Shown: positions 1 to 8,629 of the stretch, one piece after another
Position numbering within the stretch: position 1 is the stretch's first letter
How the letters are laid out: every line of letters starts with the position of its first letter
Source: WSZJ01 sp964590435
GTDB lineage: Bacteria > Planctomycetota > MHYJ01 > WSZJ01
NCBI GenBank assembly: GCA_964590435.1
Contig: CAZPWT010000007.1
Location: 1 to 64,000 of the forward strand
DNA: 64,000 nt
Direction: 5' to 3'
Notes under the pieces: model-generated
Databases searched by the model: none
The model's input: only the letters and a program-made list of their open reading frames with translations
What the model was told of the DNA's origin: nothing
Made by a program: the position numbers and the translations under genes

Positions 1-33
1 CAGCTGAAATGGTCGTTTGCCGAAAACAAATGA
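1..33 (+). CDS. Possible C-terminal tail of a gene entering from the left edge
   Basis: The frame beginning at base 1 reads ten codons ending ...SFAENK and then TGA at 31-33. It is followed within a dozen bases by a terminator-like hairpin on the same strand. That order is what the end of a gene looks like, but ten residues give no family information, so this is only a suggestion. Confidence 0.3.
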   Translation, partial: QLKWSFAENK

Positions 34-43
34 AGATCGCATC

Positions 44-108
44 GCGCCTCCGGAGTGCTCGAGAGTTTGGTGACACAACCTCATCGGCACACGGAGGCGC
101 TTTTGTTT
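44..108 (+). terminator. Terminator-like hairpin with T-rich tail
   Basis: GCGCCTCCG at 44-52 pairs perfectly with CGGAGGCGC at 92-100 and is followed by TTTTGTTT. The 39-base loop is long for an intrinsic terminator. It probably ends a gene lying left of the window. The remaining bases up to 236 hold only the leader of the next gene. Confidence 0.5.
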
Positions 109-236
109 AGCGAGCCAAAGTCAGCGCCATTCTTTTCATCCCTTTCCATCCGCGACCCCGCTGTTCTTTTCTGCCTTTCCAACTTCTCGAGTCCGCGTCC
201 AATCCGCCTGACAGCCAGAAGGGAGAGCCCGGCCCC

Positions 237-2654
237 ATGCACCGCCCCCTCTGGTACGCCTTTCTCGCCCTCTGGGCCGTCTCCCTCCTCTGGTACGGCG
301 CCGTCTCCCCGCCCGCCGTCGCCGCCCTCGCCGCGGGAACCGCCCTCCTCTGGATCGCTTCCGCCTTCCTCCTCCCCGAACCCCTCCGCCTCTCCCGCCC
401 CACGCTCGCCCTGCTCGCCGCCGCCTCCGCCCTCGCCGCCCTCCAGCTCCTGCCGCTCCCCCCGGGGCTCTTCCCCTACACCGACGCCCTCCGCGCGCGC
501 CACGGCGTCGCGGGAAGCGCCCCCGGCACCGGCGACCTCTTCCTCACGGTCCGGCAGCTCGCGCAGGTCGGCGCGTACGTGACGGCGGGGATGTTCGTGA
601 AGCGGCTCGTGGACGCGGGGCTGCGGCGGATGGAGATGGCGGCGGGGGTGCTGGCGGTGCTGGGGGTAGAAGCGGTGTACGCGGTGCTGCAGGTGGGGTT
701 TTCGTTCCGGACGATCCCGTTCTACGGCGAGCGACCGTACGGCGACAGCGCGTCGGGGACGCTCGTGAACCGCAACAACTTCGCGGGTCTCCTGGCGATC
801 GCGCTGGTCCTGGCGGTGGCGGGGGCGTGGGCGCGGTTCTCGTCGCCGCGCCGCCCGCGGCAGGCGTGGGGGATCGAGGGCGGCCTTCCGTGGGCGCTCG
901 GCGCCGCGCTGTTCGCGGCCTGCCTCGTGATGACGAAGTCGCGCGGCGGCACGCTCGCCGCGGCCGCGGGGCTCGTCCTCCTCCCGTTCATCCTGCGCCG
1001 CAGCCGCGCCGCGGCCTCCGCCGCCGGCTTCGCCCTGCTCGCCGTCCTCGGCGTCGTCGCCGTCGCCGCGTCCAACACCGAGCCCCTCGTCCAGCGCTTC
1101 GAATCCCTCGACGCCGCCGACGTCGCGTCCGACTCGCGCGTGGAGTGCTGGTCCGCGGCGCTCGCCGGCTGGAAACAGCAGCCGATGCTCGGCTTCGGCA
1201 TCGGCACGTTCCCGGAAACGTTCCGGCCGTTCCAGCCCGCCGGCCTCCCCGGGCAGTTCCAGCACGCCCACAACGAGTACGTCAACGCTCTCTTCGAGGG
1301 CGGCATCGCCGGGCTCGCGGTGCTGGCCGCGGGGTTCGCCCTCTGGCTCGCCCGCGCCTTGCGGGGGCTGCGCCGGCTGGAGGGAAGCGAGCGCGCCGCC
1401 GCGGCCGCCTGCATCGCCGCCGCGCTCGCGATCGCCGTGCACTCCCTCGTGGACTTCGACCTCCGCATCACCAGCGTCGGGCTGCTCTTCTCCGTCGCGC
1501 TCGCCGCAGCCCTGCCGGCCCAGCCCGGCGCCCCACCCCCAACTCCCAAACTCCTCACCCCTCACCACTCAATCCTCACCACTCTCCCCTCCGTCGCCAC
1601 GCTCGCCGCCGCCGCCGCACTGGCCTTCGCCGACCTCCCCCCCGTCCCCTCCGCCCTCGCCGCCTCCGCCCGCGAACCCGCCCACGCCGAACCGCGCCTC
1701 GCGTCCATCCTCCGCCTCTCGCCCTTCGACGCCATCGCCGCTTCCCTTCAGGCGCACCAGGCCGAACGCCGCGGCGACCTCCCCCTCGCCGCCACCCGCC
1801 TCGAAACCGCCGCCTCCCTCTGGCCCGCCAACCCCGACTTCCAGCGCGACGCCGCCCTCTGGTTCCTCGACCACGCCGACCACCCCCGCGCCACCCCCTG
1901 CCTCCGCCGCTTCTTCCAGCAGTCCCCCTCCGCCGTCGAGTCCACCCTCGCCCCCCTCTGGTCCGCCTCCGACCCCGTCACCCCCTGGGAACCCGCCCTC
2001 CCCACCCCTCGCGCCACCGCCCGCTTCGCCTCCTTCCTCGCCCGCAAAAACCTCTGGCAGGACGCCGCCGACGTCTTCCGCAGGGGAGTCCCCCCCGATC
2101 CCGCCAACGTCCGCGAGTACGACGACCTCGCCGGCGCCTTTCACCACGCCGGCCAGTGGGGGCTGGAAGCGTCGCTGCGCGAGGACCGCCTCCGCGTCCG
2201 CAGCGACCCCGACGCCCACGCCGCCGCCGCCGCCGCCTGGGCCCGTCTCGAAGCCTGGGACGACGCCCTCCGCCACGCCCTCATCGCCGTCCGCATCGAC
2301 CCCGGCCGCGCCGACTGGCAGGTCACGCTCGCCGACGTCCTCGCCGCGAAGGGCGACGGCCTGGGCGCGATCGGCGCGTTCACCGAGGCCGTGCGGATCA
2401 GGCCCGACGACGACGCGCTGCGAATGCGCCGCGCAGGGGAGTACCGCCGCCAGAAACTCTACGCGCTCGCCGCCGAGGACTACCGCGTCGTGACGAAATC
2501 CGAGCCGAAGAACCGGGAAGCGGTGATGGGGCTCGTGGAGGCGCTGGCCGGGGCGGGGAAGCTCGTGGAAGCGATCGCGGCGGTGGAGGGGTGGGTGGAT
2601 GCGAACCCGCAGGACGAGGGGGCGAAGCAGGTGAGGGAGAGGTTGAGGAGGTGA
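237..2654 (+). CDS. O-antigen ligase/polymerase-like membrane protein with C-terminal TPR region
   Basis: 805 aa. The N-terminal ~450 residues are a string of hydrophobic segments typical of the Wzy/WaaL superfamily. The family landmarks are visible: a GFGIGTF segment near residue 317, AHNEY near 343 in the large periplasmic loop, and HSLVDF near 402 before the last membrane segments. After a proline-rich linker, residues ~500-800 are alanine-rich helical repeats reading as TPRs (for example KNREAVMGLVEALAGAG). Such TPR-tailed ligases join or ligate polysaccharide units at the periplasmic face of the inner membrane. The ATG at 237 has AAGGGAGA upstream. It is convergent with the minus-strand polysaccharide operon and separated from it by the AAA ATPase gene, so a shared function is inferred, not shown. 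Codon use is extremely C-rich in the second half. Confidence 0.85.
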   Translation: MHRPLWYAFLALWAVSLLWYGAVSPPAVAALAAGTALLWIASAFLLPEPLRLSRPTLALLAAASALAALQLLPLPPGLFPYTDALRARHGVAGSAPGTGDLFLTVRQLAQVGAYVTAGMFVKRLVDAGLRRMEMAAGVLAVLGVEAVYAVLQVGFSFRTIPFYGERPYGDSASGTLVNRNNFAGLLAIALVLAVAGAWARFSSPRRPRQAWGIEGGLPWALGAALFAACLVMTKSRGGTLAAAAGLVLLPFILRRSRAAASAAGFALLAVLGVVAVAASNTEPLVQRFESLDAADVASDSRVECWSAALAGWKQQPMLGFGIGTFPETFRPFQPAGLPGQFQHAHNEYVNALFEGGIAGLAVLAAGFALWLARALRGLRRLEGSERAAAAACIAAALAIAVHSLVDFDLRITSVGLLFSVALAAALPAQPGAPPPTPKLLTPHHSILTTLPSVATLAAAAALAFADLPPVPSALAASAREPAHAEPRLASILRLSPFDAIAASLQAHQAERRGDLPLAATRLETAASLWPANPDFQRDAALWFLDHADHPRATPCLRRFFQQSPSAVESTLAPLWSASDPVTPWEPALPTPRATARFASFLARKNLWQDAADVFRRGVPPDPANVREYDDLAGAFHHAGQWGLEASLREDRLRVRSDPDAHAAAAAAWARLEAWDDALRHALIAVRIDPGRADWQVTLADVLAAKGDGLGAIGAFTEAVRIRPDDDALRMRRAGEYRRQKLYALAAEDYRVVTKSEPKNREAVMGLVEALAGAGKLVEAIAAVEGWVDANPQDEGAKQVRERLRR

Positions 2655-2771
2655 GATTCCGGCGACTCGCGCGAGCCTTGAGTGCCCTTGCTTGCGGGGG
2701 ATCGCGCGCACATTTCGGCGCGAAGCCCCGCCGTTTTTGGAGGCAGTAAATTGATGTAGAGTGTCTTGCTA

Positions 2772-2787
2772 AATCGACTTATGTCGA
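2772..2787. promoter_or_regulatory. Perfect small inverted repeat in AT-rich island
   Basis: TCGAC at 2774-2778 and GTCGA at 2783-2787 flank a four-base spacer. It lies about 40 bases upstream of the -35 box of the AAA ATPase promoter, so it could be an operator. No regulator is identified. Confidence 0.35.
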
Positions 2788-2824
2788 ACTTATTGAGTGA
2801 TATTCAGACGCATAATATCATGTA

Positions 2825-2852
2825 TTGACATAACATCATATTGCTATATAAT
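2825..2852 (+). promoter_or_regulatory. Near-consensus sigma70 promoter
   Basis: TTGACA at 2825-2830 and TATAAT at 2847-2852 with a 16-base spacer match both consensus hexamers. The surrounding ~130 bases (about 2740-2870) are AT-rich in an otherwise very GC-rich window. The promoter reads into the AAA ATPase gene, giving a leader of ~25 bases. Confidence 0.8.
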
Positions 2853-2884
2853 TCCCCATCATCATCCGCAACGGAGTCTTCGCC

Positions 2885-4087
2885 ATGCTTGCCGCAGATG
2901 CCTTCCCCAACCCCTTCCGGCCCGGTGCCGGCCACATTCCTCCTCACCTGGCAGGCCGCAAAGACGAAATGAAAGAGTTCAGGGATCTCCTCAAACAGGA
3001 CGTCATCACACAGAACGTCGTCCTCACCGGACTTCGCGGCGTCGGCAAGACCGTCCTCATGGACACCGAGTACAAGCGCATCGCCGTCGAAGAAAAGTGG
3101 GTCTGGGTCGGCGCCGATCTCTCGGAATCTGCCTTCGTTGACGAAACGGCCCTCTGCAACCGCCTCCTCACGGACGTCTCGCTCTTCACGTCCCGGCTGC
3201 AGCTTCCCGAAACCTCCTTCACAGGTTTCAAACCCAGCGTCACCAGCAACAGCCTCGATTACGCCTTCCTCCTCCAGTACTTCAACGCCCAGCCCGGCCT
3301 GGTCGTGGACAAGCTGAAGGCGACGCTTGAGTTCGTCTGGAAGGGAGTCCGGGACGTCGGCCAGCGCGGCGTCATCTTCGCCTACGACGAGGCGCAGGTC
3401 GTGCAGGACCGCAAGGACAAGGACCAGTACCCGCTCGCGCTTCTCCTCGAGACGTTTCAGTCCCTTCAGAAAAAGGGCGTCCGCTTCATGCTTCTCCTGA
3501 CGGGACTTCCCACCTTGTTCCCGAAACTGGTGGAGTCGCGGACCTACGCCGAGCGCATGTTCAAGGTCCAGGAAATCGGGAAGCTGTCGCGCGAAGCGTC
3601 CGCCGACGCCATCGGGAAACCGCTCGTCCGTTCGCCGCACAAGTTCACACCTGAATCCGTCGCCACGATCATCGAGGTCTCCGGGGGATACCCCTACTTC
3701 ATCCAGTTCATCTGCCGCGACGCGTTCGACTTCTACGCAGCGGGACTCGTCCAGGGAACCGCATTCGAAATCCCGGTCGACACCATCGTCCGCAAGCTCG
3801 ACACCGATTTTTTCGCGGGCCGCTGGAGCCGCCTCCCGGACCGCCAGCGCGACCTGCTCTTCTGCATCGCCAGCCTCCAGGAATCAGAAGGCGAATTCAC
3901 CATCGGTGAGGTCGCCTCGATTTCCCGGTCCCTGGGCGAGTCCATCCGGAAGCCGTTCCGCCAGGCCGACATCAGCCAGATGATGCCGCGCCTCATCGAG
4001 TCAGGCCTCGTCTACAAGAACCGCCACGGCAAGTACTCGTTCGCCGTGCCGCTCTTCTCGAAATTCATCCTCAGGCAGTACGCCTGA
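2885..4087 (+). CDS. AAA family ATPase (Orc1/Cdc6-like, AAA_16 type)
   Basis: 400 aa. A P-loop GLRGVGKT is at residues 49-56 and a Walker B-like hydrophobic run ending in DEAQ is near residues 163-172. The C-terminal ~80 residues (EGEFTIGEVA... to ...NRHGKYSFAVPLF) read as a winged helix. This layout is that of stand-alone STAND/Orc-like ATPases often found as accessory or defence genes; the specific role is unknown. It is a single gene with its own strong promoter, flanked by polysaccharide genes on both sides. Less extreme codon use than its left neighbour and the AT-rich upstream island suggest it was acquired. The ATG at 2885 is preceded by GGAG about ten bases upstream. Confidence 0.75.
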   Translation: MLAADAFPNPFRPGAGHIPPHLAGRKDEMKEFRDLLKQDVITQNVVLTGLRGVGKTVLMDTEYKRIAVEEKWVWVGADLSESAFVDETALCNRLLTDVSLFTSRLQLPETSFTGFKPSVTSNSLDYAFLLQYFNAQPGLVVDKLKATLEFVWKGVRDVGQRGVIFAYDEAQVVQDRKDKDQYPLALLLETFQSLQKKGVRFMLLLTGLPTLFPKLVESRTYAERMFKVQEIGKLSREASADAIGKPLVRSPHKFTPESVATIIEVSGGYPYFIQFICRDAFDFYAAGLVQGTAFEIPVDTIVRKLDTDFFAGRWSRLPDRQRDLLFCIASLQESEGEFTIGEVASISRSLGESIRKPFRQADISQMMPRLIESGLVYKNRHGKYSFAVPLFSKFILRQYA

Positions 4088-4103
4088 GCGGCGTGGCCTG
4101 GAC

Positions 4104-5225
4104 CTACCCCAGCACCCCCTCCACCACCCTCGCGACATCCTCCTTCGTCATCCCCGTCCCGCTCGGCAGGCACAGCCCCCGCTCGAACAGCCGCTCCGAA
4201 ACCTTCCCCCCCACGCTCCGACACCCCTCGAACACCGGCTGCAGGTGCATCGGCTTCCACACCGGCCGCGACTCGATGTTCCGCGCCTCCAGCCGCAGGC
4301 GGATGTCCTCGCGGGAGGCGCCGAACGCCTCCGGGTCGATGAGGATCACGCTCAGCCAGCGGTTCGCCTTCCCCCACGGCGCTTCCGGCATCATCGTGAT
4401 CCCCGGCCGCCCCTCGAACGCCGCGCGGTACTGGTCGAAAATCGCGCGCCGCCGCGCGACGCGCTCGCCGAGCGTCTGCAGCTGCCCCCGCCCGACCGCC
4501 GCCAGGATGTTGCTCATCCGGTAGTTGAACCCGATCTGCGAGTGCTGGTAGTGCGGCGCAGGGTCGCGGGCCTGCGTGGCGAGGAAGCGCGCCTGCGTCG
4601 TCACGGCGGGGTCGTCCGAGCAGAGCATCCCGCCATTCGACGTCGTGATGATCTTGTTCCCGTTGAACGAGAACACGCCGAACCGGCCGCGCGCCCCGGG
4701 CTGCGCCCCCTTGTACGTCGCCCCCAGCGCCTCCGCCGCATCCTCGATCAGCGTCACCCCGTGCCGCTCACACGCCGCCCGGATCGCGTCCGTGTCCGCG
4801 CTCTGCCCGTAAATGTGCACCAGGATCACCGCCCGCGGCAGCCGCCCCTTCTTCGCATCCACCTCCAGCTCCGCCGCCAAGAGCGCCGGGTCCATGTTCC
4901 AGCTGCGCTCTTCCGAGTCGATGAAGACGGGGGAAGCGCCCTCGACGATCGCCGGATTGATGCTCGCCGCGAACGTCAGCGTCGAGCAGTACACCGAATC
5001 CCCCCGTTTGATCCCCGCGATGCGCAGCGCAAGGTGAAGCGCCGCCGTCCCGGTCCCGAGCGCCGCCGCGTTGCGCGCCCCCGTCGCCTTGCAGAACTCG
5101 CCCTCGAACGCCTCGATGTGCGGCCCGACCGGGGCGATCCAGTTGGACGCGAAGGCTTCCTGGACGAGGGGGAGCTCGGCGCCGGTGAGGTGGGGGGGGG
5201 AGAGGAAGAGACGTTCCGGTTTCAT
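4104..5225 (-). CDS. pglE: DegT/DnrJ/EryC1/StrS aminotransferase (PglE-like)
   Basis: 373 aa, the full family length. It is a PLP-dependent sugar aminotransferase. The SFNGNK segment carries the PLP-binding lysine and the N-terminal GTGTAALHLAL is the phosphate-binding stretch. With the PglF-, PglD- and PglC-like genes of the same operon, the best-fitting substrate is UDP-4-keto-6-deoxy-GlcNAc, giving UDP-4-amino-4,6-dideoxy-GlcNAc. It is the last gene of the operon. Its ATG (5225) overlaps the stop of the acetyltransferase gene by four bases, implying translational coupling. It ends 16 bp from the convergent AAA ATPase gene. G+C here is high again compared with the genes just upstream in the operon. 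The exact sugar is inferred from context. Confidence 0.85.
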   Translation of the reverse strand: MKPERLFLSPPHLTGAELPLVQEAFASNWIAPVGPHIEAFEGEFCKATGARNAAALGTGTAALHLALRIAGIKRGDSVYCSTLTFAASINPAIVEGASPVFIDSEERSWNMDPALLAAELEVDAKKGRLPRAVILVHIYGQSADTDAIRAACERHGVTLIEDAAEALGATYKGAQPGARGRFGVFSFNGNKIITTSNGGMLCSDDPAVTTQARFLATQARDPAPHYQHSQIGFNYRMSNILAAVGRGQLQTLGERVARRRAIFDQYRAAFEGRPGITMMPEAPWGKANRWLSVILIDPEAFGASREDIRLRLEARNIESRPVWKPMHLQPVFEGCRSVGGKVSERLFERGLCLPSGTGMTKEDVARVVEGVLG

Positions 5226-5872
5226 GATTTGGCCACCGATCGGATCACCTTGGCAGGGATTCCAACGGCCACGGAATTCTCAGGAATGTCGGATGTGACG
5301 ACGGCGCCCGCGCCAACGATGGAGTTCCTTCCGATCCGCTTGCCTGGAATCACAACGCACCCGGTTCCGAGGTCCACGCCCTCCTCGAGGTGAGAGTGTC
5401 CGCTGAGGTGAACACCGGGTGACAGATTGCAGTAGCTCCCGATCACCACGTCGTGCCCGATCGTGCAGTGAAGATTGATGTTCACGTGGTCGCCGATCGC
5501 GATCTGGGTTGTCAGCGTGCTCCCGGCGCAAATGACGCTGCCGACTCCGACGGTGACGAACCGGGAAGCTCGGACAGAGGGGTGCCGCACGGAACAGAAG
5601 GTGAGGCCGAGGTCACGAGCTTGCTGTGCGAACTTGCGACGGACAGCATTCAGTCCCGTCCCTGAAACAACACACGGATGGGACTTCCTGCCCTTGAACC
5701 ACTCGAATCCGCCGAGGACGGGAAGCTCACAAACTATCTGACCATGAGCTTCGGGATTTTCGTCGATGAACCCGAGGACATTCCATGTCCTGCGTTCAAG
5801 ATTGCAGTCCTCGAAAACCCAGAGGACCTCTCGGGCAAAACCGCCGGCTCCCAGGATCACGACGTCATTCAT
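5222..5872 (-). CDS. pglD: NeuD/PglD-family sugar O/N-acetyltransferase
   Basis: 216 aa, the usual length. The N-terminal VVILGAGGFAREV is the sugar-nucleotide binding loop of the PglD/NeuD family, followed by a left-handed beta-helix of hexapeptide repeats (GVGSVICAGSTLTTQIAIGD and onward). NINLHCTIGHD contains the catalytic-type histidine. In the Campylobacter pathway PglD N-acetylates the 4-amino group made by PglE to give UDP-N,N'-diacetylbacillosamine. The adjacent PglE- and PglC-like genes, overlapping by ATGA at both ends, make that the likely reaction here. Confidence 0.85.
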   Translation of the reverse strand: MNDVVILGAGGFAREVLWVFEDCNLERRTWNVLGFIDENPEAHGQIVCELPVLGGFEWFKGRKSHPCVVSGTGLNAVRRKFAQQARDLGLTFCSVRHPSVRASRFVTVGVGSVICAGSTLTTQIAIGDHVNINLHCTIGHDVVIGSYCNLSPGVHLSGHSHLEEGVDLGTGCVVIPGKRIGRNSIVGAGAVVTSDIPENSVAVGIPAKVIRSVAKS

Positions 5873-6480
5873 TTCGAATCTTCCTTCCCCGAAAGACCAC
5901 CCATGAATTCGGGCATTGTTGCCTCACCCTTCGCAGAAACCCCCGAGCCTGCAATGACTCGCCAGACCGTAAGAGCGAGGATCCTGAGGTCCAGCCCAAG
6001 GCTGACGTGGTCAACATACCAGACATCCAACCTGAACTTCTGTTCCCACGTCAGCGCATTGCGGCCGTTCACTTGGGCCCAGCCCGTGATTCCTGGCCGG
6101 ACCTCGTGCCGCCGCGCCTGCTCGGGGGTGTATCGGGCCAGGTACTCCATGAGGAGCGGGCGCGGGCCGACGAGGCTCATGTCTCCAAGCAGAACATTCC
6201 AGAGCTGGGGAAGCTCATCGAGGCTGGTGCGACGCAGGAAGCGGCCGAGTATCGTGAGGCGGTCGCGATCGGGAAGCGGGCGGCCCGCGTCATCTCGTCG
6301 ATCAGACATCGTGCGAAACTTGAGCAGGAGGAACGGGCGGCAGCGAAGACCGGGGCGCAATTGGGCGAAGATTATCGGCCTTCCCATGGTGAGCAGGACT
6401 ACAACCGCGATTGCGGCCATGAGAGGAGCGGTGAGAGCCAACAGCACGAACGAGATGGCAATATCGAGGAGCCTTTTCAT
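5869..6480 (-). CDS. pglC: PglC-like phosphoglycosyl transferase (initiating sugar transferase)
   Basis: 203 aa from the ATG at 6480, which overlaps the stop of the upstream glycosyltransferase (ATGA). An upstream in-frame start would embed deeply in that gene. It is a small monotopic sugar-1-phosphate transferase: one re-entrant hydrophobic segment (IAISFVLLALTAPLMAAIAV), then LKFRTMSD, SLDELPQLWNVL, GDMSLVGPRPLL and RPGITGWAQVNGRNA, all PglC/WcaJ C-terminal hallmarks. Both the size and the order of motifs match Campylobacter PglC closely. It would transfer diacetylbacillosamine phosphate to undecaprenyl phosphate at the inner membrane and so start the repeat unit. No PglB-type oligosaccharyltransferase is in the window. 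Confidence 0.88.
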   Translation of the reverse strand: MKRLLDIAISFVLLALTAPLMAAIAVVVLLTMGRPIIFAQLRPGLRCRPFLLLKFRTMSDRRDDAGRPLPDRDRLTILGRFLRRTSLDELPQLWNVLLGDMSLVGPRPLLMEYLARYTPEQARRHEVRPGITGWAQVNGRNALTWEQKFRLDVWYVDHVSLGLDLRILALTVWRVIAGSGVSAKGEATMPEFMGGLSGKEDSK

Positions 6481-7646
6481 GACCGACTTGCTGAGTGCCC
6501 CCACAAGGTGACTCGGTAGTAATCCAGCAAGGCGGCAGTCACCGCTTCCTTCGGGAAGTCTCGTCGGGCACGAACCAAGGCATTCTCGCCCATCTGCCTT
6601 CGAAGTCCGGCATTTGCGGCGAAACGGAGCATTGCCTCTGTCAGCAAGTCCACGTTTCCTGGCTCGTAGAGCAACCCCGTGACGCCCTCCTCGACCGCAT
6701 CGGTGACTCCGTAGATCCTCGTGGCGATCGCGGGGACTCCGGCGGCCGCCGCCTCGATGATCACACTCCCGAATCCTTCGCGGTAGCTGGGGAGGCAGAG
6801 CACATCCGCGCTTGCCAAGTACTGTTGCGGGACAGGCGTTTGTCCGACATGATGAAGCGCTTCCGGGCAGGAAATGCAGGCGCGGCGAATGAGGGGGAGC
6901 ATGTTCTCTTCATCGGGTCCCACGTAGAGGAGGCGCACGTCGGCGCGAACGGCGCGCACCTTCGAAAACGCCTCGGCGAGATCGACGACTCCCTTGTCCC
7001 GGTTCAGGCGGCCGAGGAAGAGGAACAGCGTGTCCGTATCACAGATTTTACTCTGCGCCCTGGTTTTGGAGCGCGCCTCGGGGTCGGGACGGAACCGGGC
7101 AGTATCAACTCCTGAGATCGACCCCTTCGCGAGGACGACGGACTTGTCTCGCGAAATCACCCTTTCCGCGACCAGGAAGTCCCGCTGGGAACGACTGTCC
7201 ACGAGGATGTGGGTTGTCAGTGCGGCTACGAGCCTGTCAGCGCGTTTCAAGAGCCAGCGAGACAACCCACTTCGAGTGACCCAGACCTGCCCCGTGAAGG
7301 TGTGTATGCGGACAGGCACCCGGGCGAGAAAACCTGCCAGAGCGGCCAGCAGTCCCGCCTTCGGCGTGACGGAATGGACCGCGGCGAACCGTTCTTTCCG
7401 GAACAGACGGGCGAGGGAGACGAGCGCCGACAAGTCTTGGAAAGGCGAGATTCTCCGTTCCACCCGCGTGGAGAACACCCTTGCTTCAATACCGTACTTC
7501 GACAGGAAATCGGTACTTCGTGTGTTGGCTGCGACAGTGACGTCGTAAAGACGACTCAACGCCGAAATGTGGTCCAGGAGGAAGGCCGTGGCGGTCAATT
7601 CGCTGGCGACAACGAAGCAGATTTTTCTCTCGCGCCTGATTTCCAC
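6477..7646 (-). CDS. Glycosyltransferase family 4
   Basis: 389 aa from a GTG at 7646, which lies four bases after the preceding gene's stop. The longer frame upstream would overlap that gene, so I reject it. It is a GT-B fold enzyme: the N-terminal domain begins KICFVVASELTATAFLLDHI, and the C-terminal donor domain has LFLGRLNRDKGVVDL and SYREGFGSVIIEAAAAGVPAI, the EX7E region of GT4. This is the PglA-like slot next to PglC, so it probably adds the second sugar. Base composition is clearly less GC-rich than in the window's housekeeping genes. Confidence 0.85.
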   Translation of the reverse strand: MEIRRERKICFVVASELTATAFLLDHISALSRLYDVTVAANTRSTDFLSKYGIEARVFSTRVERRISPFQDLSALVSLARLFRKERFAAVHSVTPKAGLLAALAGFLARVPVRIHTFTGQVWVTRSGLSRWLLKRADRLVAALTTHILVDSRSQRDFLVAERVISRDKSVVLAKGSISGVDTARFRPDPEARSKTRAQSKICDTDTLFLFLGRLNRDKGVVDLAEAFSKVRAVRADVRLLYVGPDEENMLPLIRRACISCPEALHHVGQTPVPQQYLASADVLCLPSYREGFGSVIIEAAAAGVPAIATRIYGVTDAVEEGVTGLLYEPGNVDLLTEAMLRFAANAGLRRQMGENALVRARRDFPKEAVTAALLDYYRVTLWGHSASRS

Positions 7647-7650
7647 GGGC

Positions 7651-8541
7651 CTACCCCAGTCCCGGGACTCTGGTGGACAACACTTGGGCGATCTCCGCAT
7701 GCACACGCGCCAGCAGCTCGGGATCGGAGATCCTCCGACATCGCGCCTTCGATGTTACCTGGGACAAGAGTCCGCACAGGGAGCATATCCAGAGTATCTC
7801 AGTGCGTGCGTGAGAGCGCAGCAGCTCAAGAAGGGTCGCTCTCCTTCCGATCGTAGAAGGGCCGTATCTTCTGAGTAGTTTCCTGATAACGACATGCGAG
7901 CACCGGACCTTCTCGAACGTAACCCCGCGATCCTCTCCGGAAAAGTAGAGCGGCTCCTCCAAGATCCTCAGATTTCGTTGAGTGAGCTGACCATTTTGAA
8001 AAGTGCGGCACCAGAGTTCAATGTCCTCTCCTCTTATTGCGTCCACGTCATATGGATTTCGCTCGAACCAGGAGGCTCTGCCTAGTAGAGATGGGTGAGC
8101 TATCTCGCGGCCCCGGATCAGTGTTTGAAAGTTCAGAGTGTTGCCAACACGTCCGCGGTACCCGGTCGGCAAGTGATGGCTCGAGAGCATACACATCGCG
8201 GAGCTTACGATCTGGACCTCAGGATCCTGTAGAACCTCCAATTGCCTGGCGAACCGGTGCGGGGACATCATGTCATCCGCATCCATGCGTCCGACCAGTT
8301 CATACGATGCTTCGCGAACGATCTGATTCAGGCGATATGCCAACTTCCGGTTGCATCCGTCCGAAATCACTCGAACACGGGGATCCTTAACCGCCCGCGC
8401 GATTTCCAGCGACCGATCAGTTGAGCCATCGTTCACGAGGAGCAGTTCCCAATCCGTATGTGTCTGAGCGAAGACCGACCGGATTGCATTGGTCAGGGTC
8501 GACTCGGCGTTGAAAAATGGAATGCCTATTGTGATTAGCAT
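7651..8541 (-). CDS. Glycosyltransferase family 2
   Basis: 296 aa. The GT-A fold starts ITIGIPFFNAESTLTNAIRS, with LLVNDGSTDRSLEI and GRMDADDMMSPHRF carrying the nucleotide-binding aspartates and the DXD motif. It is a cytoplasmic inverting sugar transferase building the lipid-linked repeat. It lies in the middle of the operon, 88 bp after the CgeB-like gene and four bases before the GT4 start. Codon use is atypical (lower G+C, mixed third positions), like its neighbours. Confidence 0.85.
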   Translation of the reverse strand: MLITIGIPFFNAESTLTNAIRSVFAQTHTDWELLLVNDGSTDRSLEIARAVKDPRVRVISDGCNRKLAYRLNQIVREASYELVGRMDADDMMSPHRFARQLEVLQDPEVQIVSSAMCMLSSHHLPTGYRGRVGNTLNFQTLIRGREIAHPSLLGRASWFERNPYDVDAIRGEDIELWCRTFQNGQLTQRNLRILEEPLYFSGEDRGVTFEKVRCSHVVIRKLLRRYGPSTIGRRATLLELLRSHARTEILWICSLCGLLSQVTSKARCRRISDPELLARVHAEIAQVLSTRVPGLG

Positions 8542-8629
8542 GGTTGTCCTCTACTTGTCTTCCCCCTTCGAAGGAATTGAAGACTTGATCCAACACGCCT
8601 CCTACGCATCCTGACTTGATGATCTTGAC

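Noticed and set aside
81..1568. A 495-codon minus-strand frame opposite the O-antigen-ligase gene
   Set aside because: Arg/Glu/Gly-rich composition without any domain; the plus-strand gene has clear membrane helices and family motifs.
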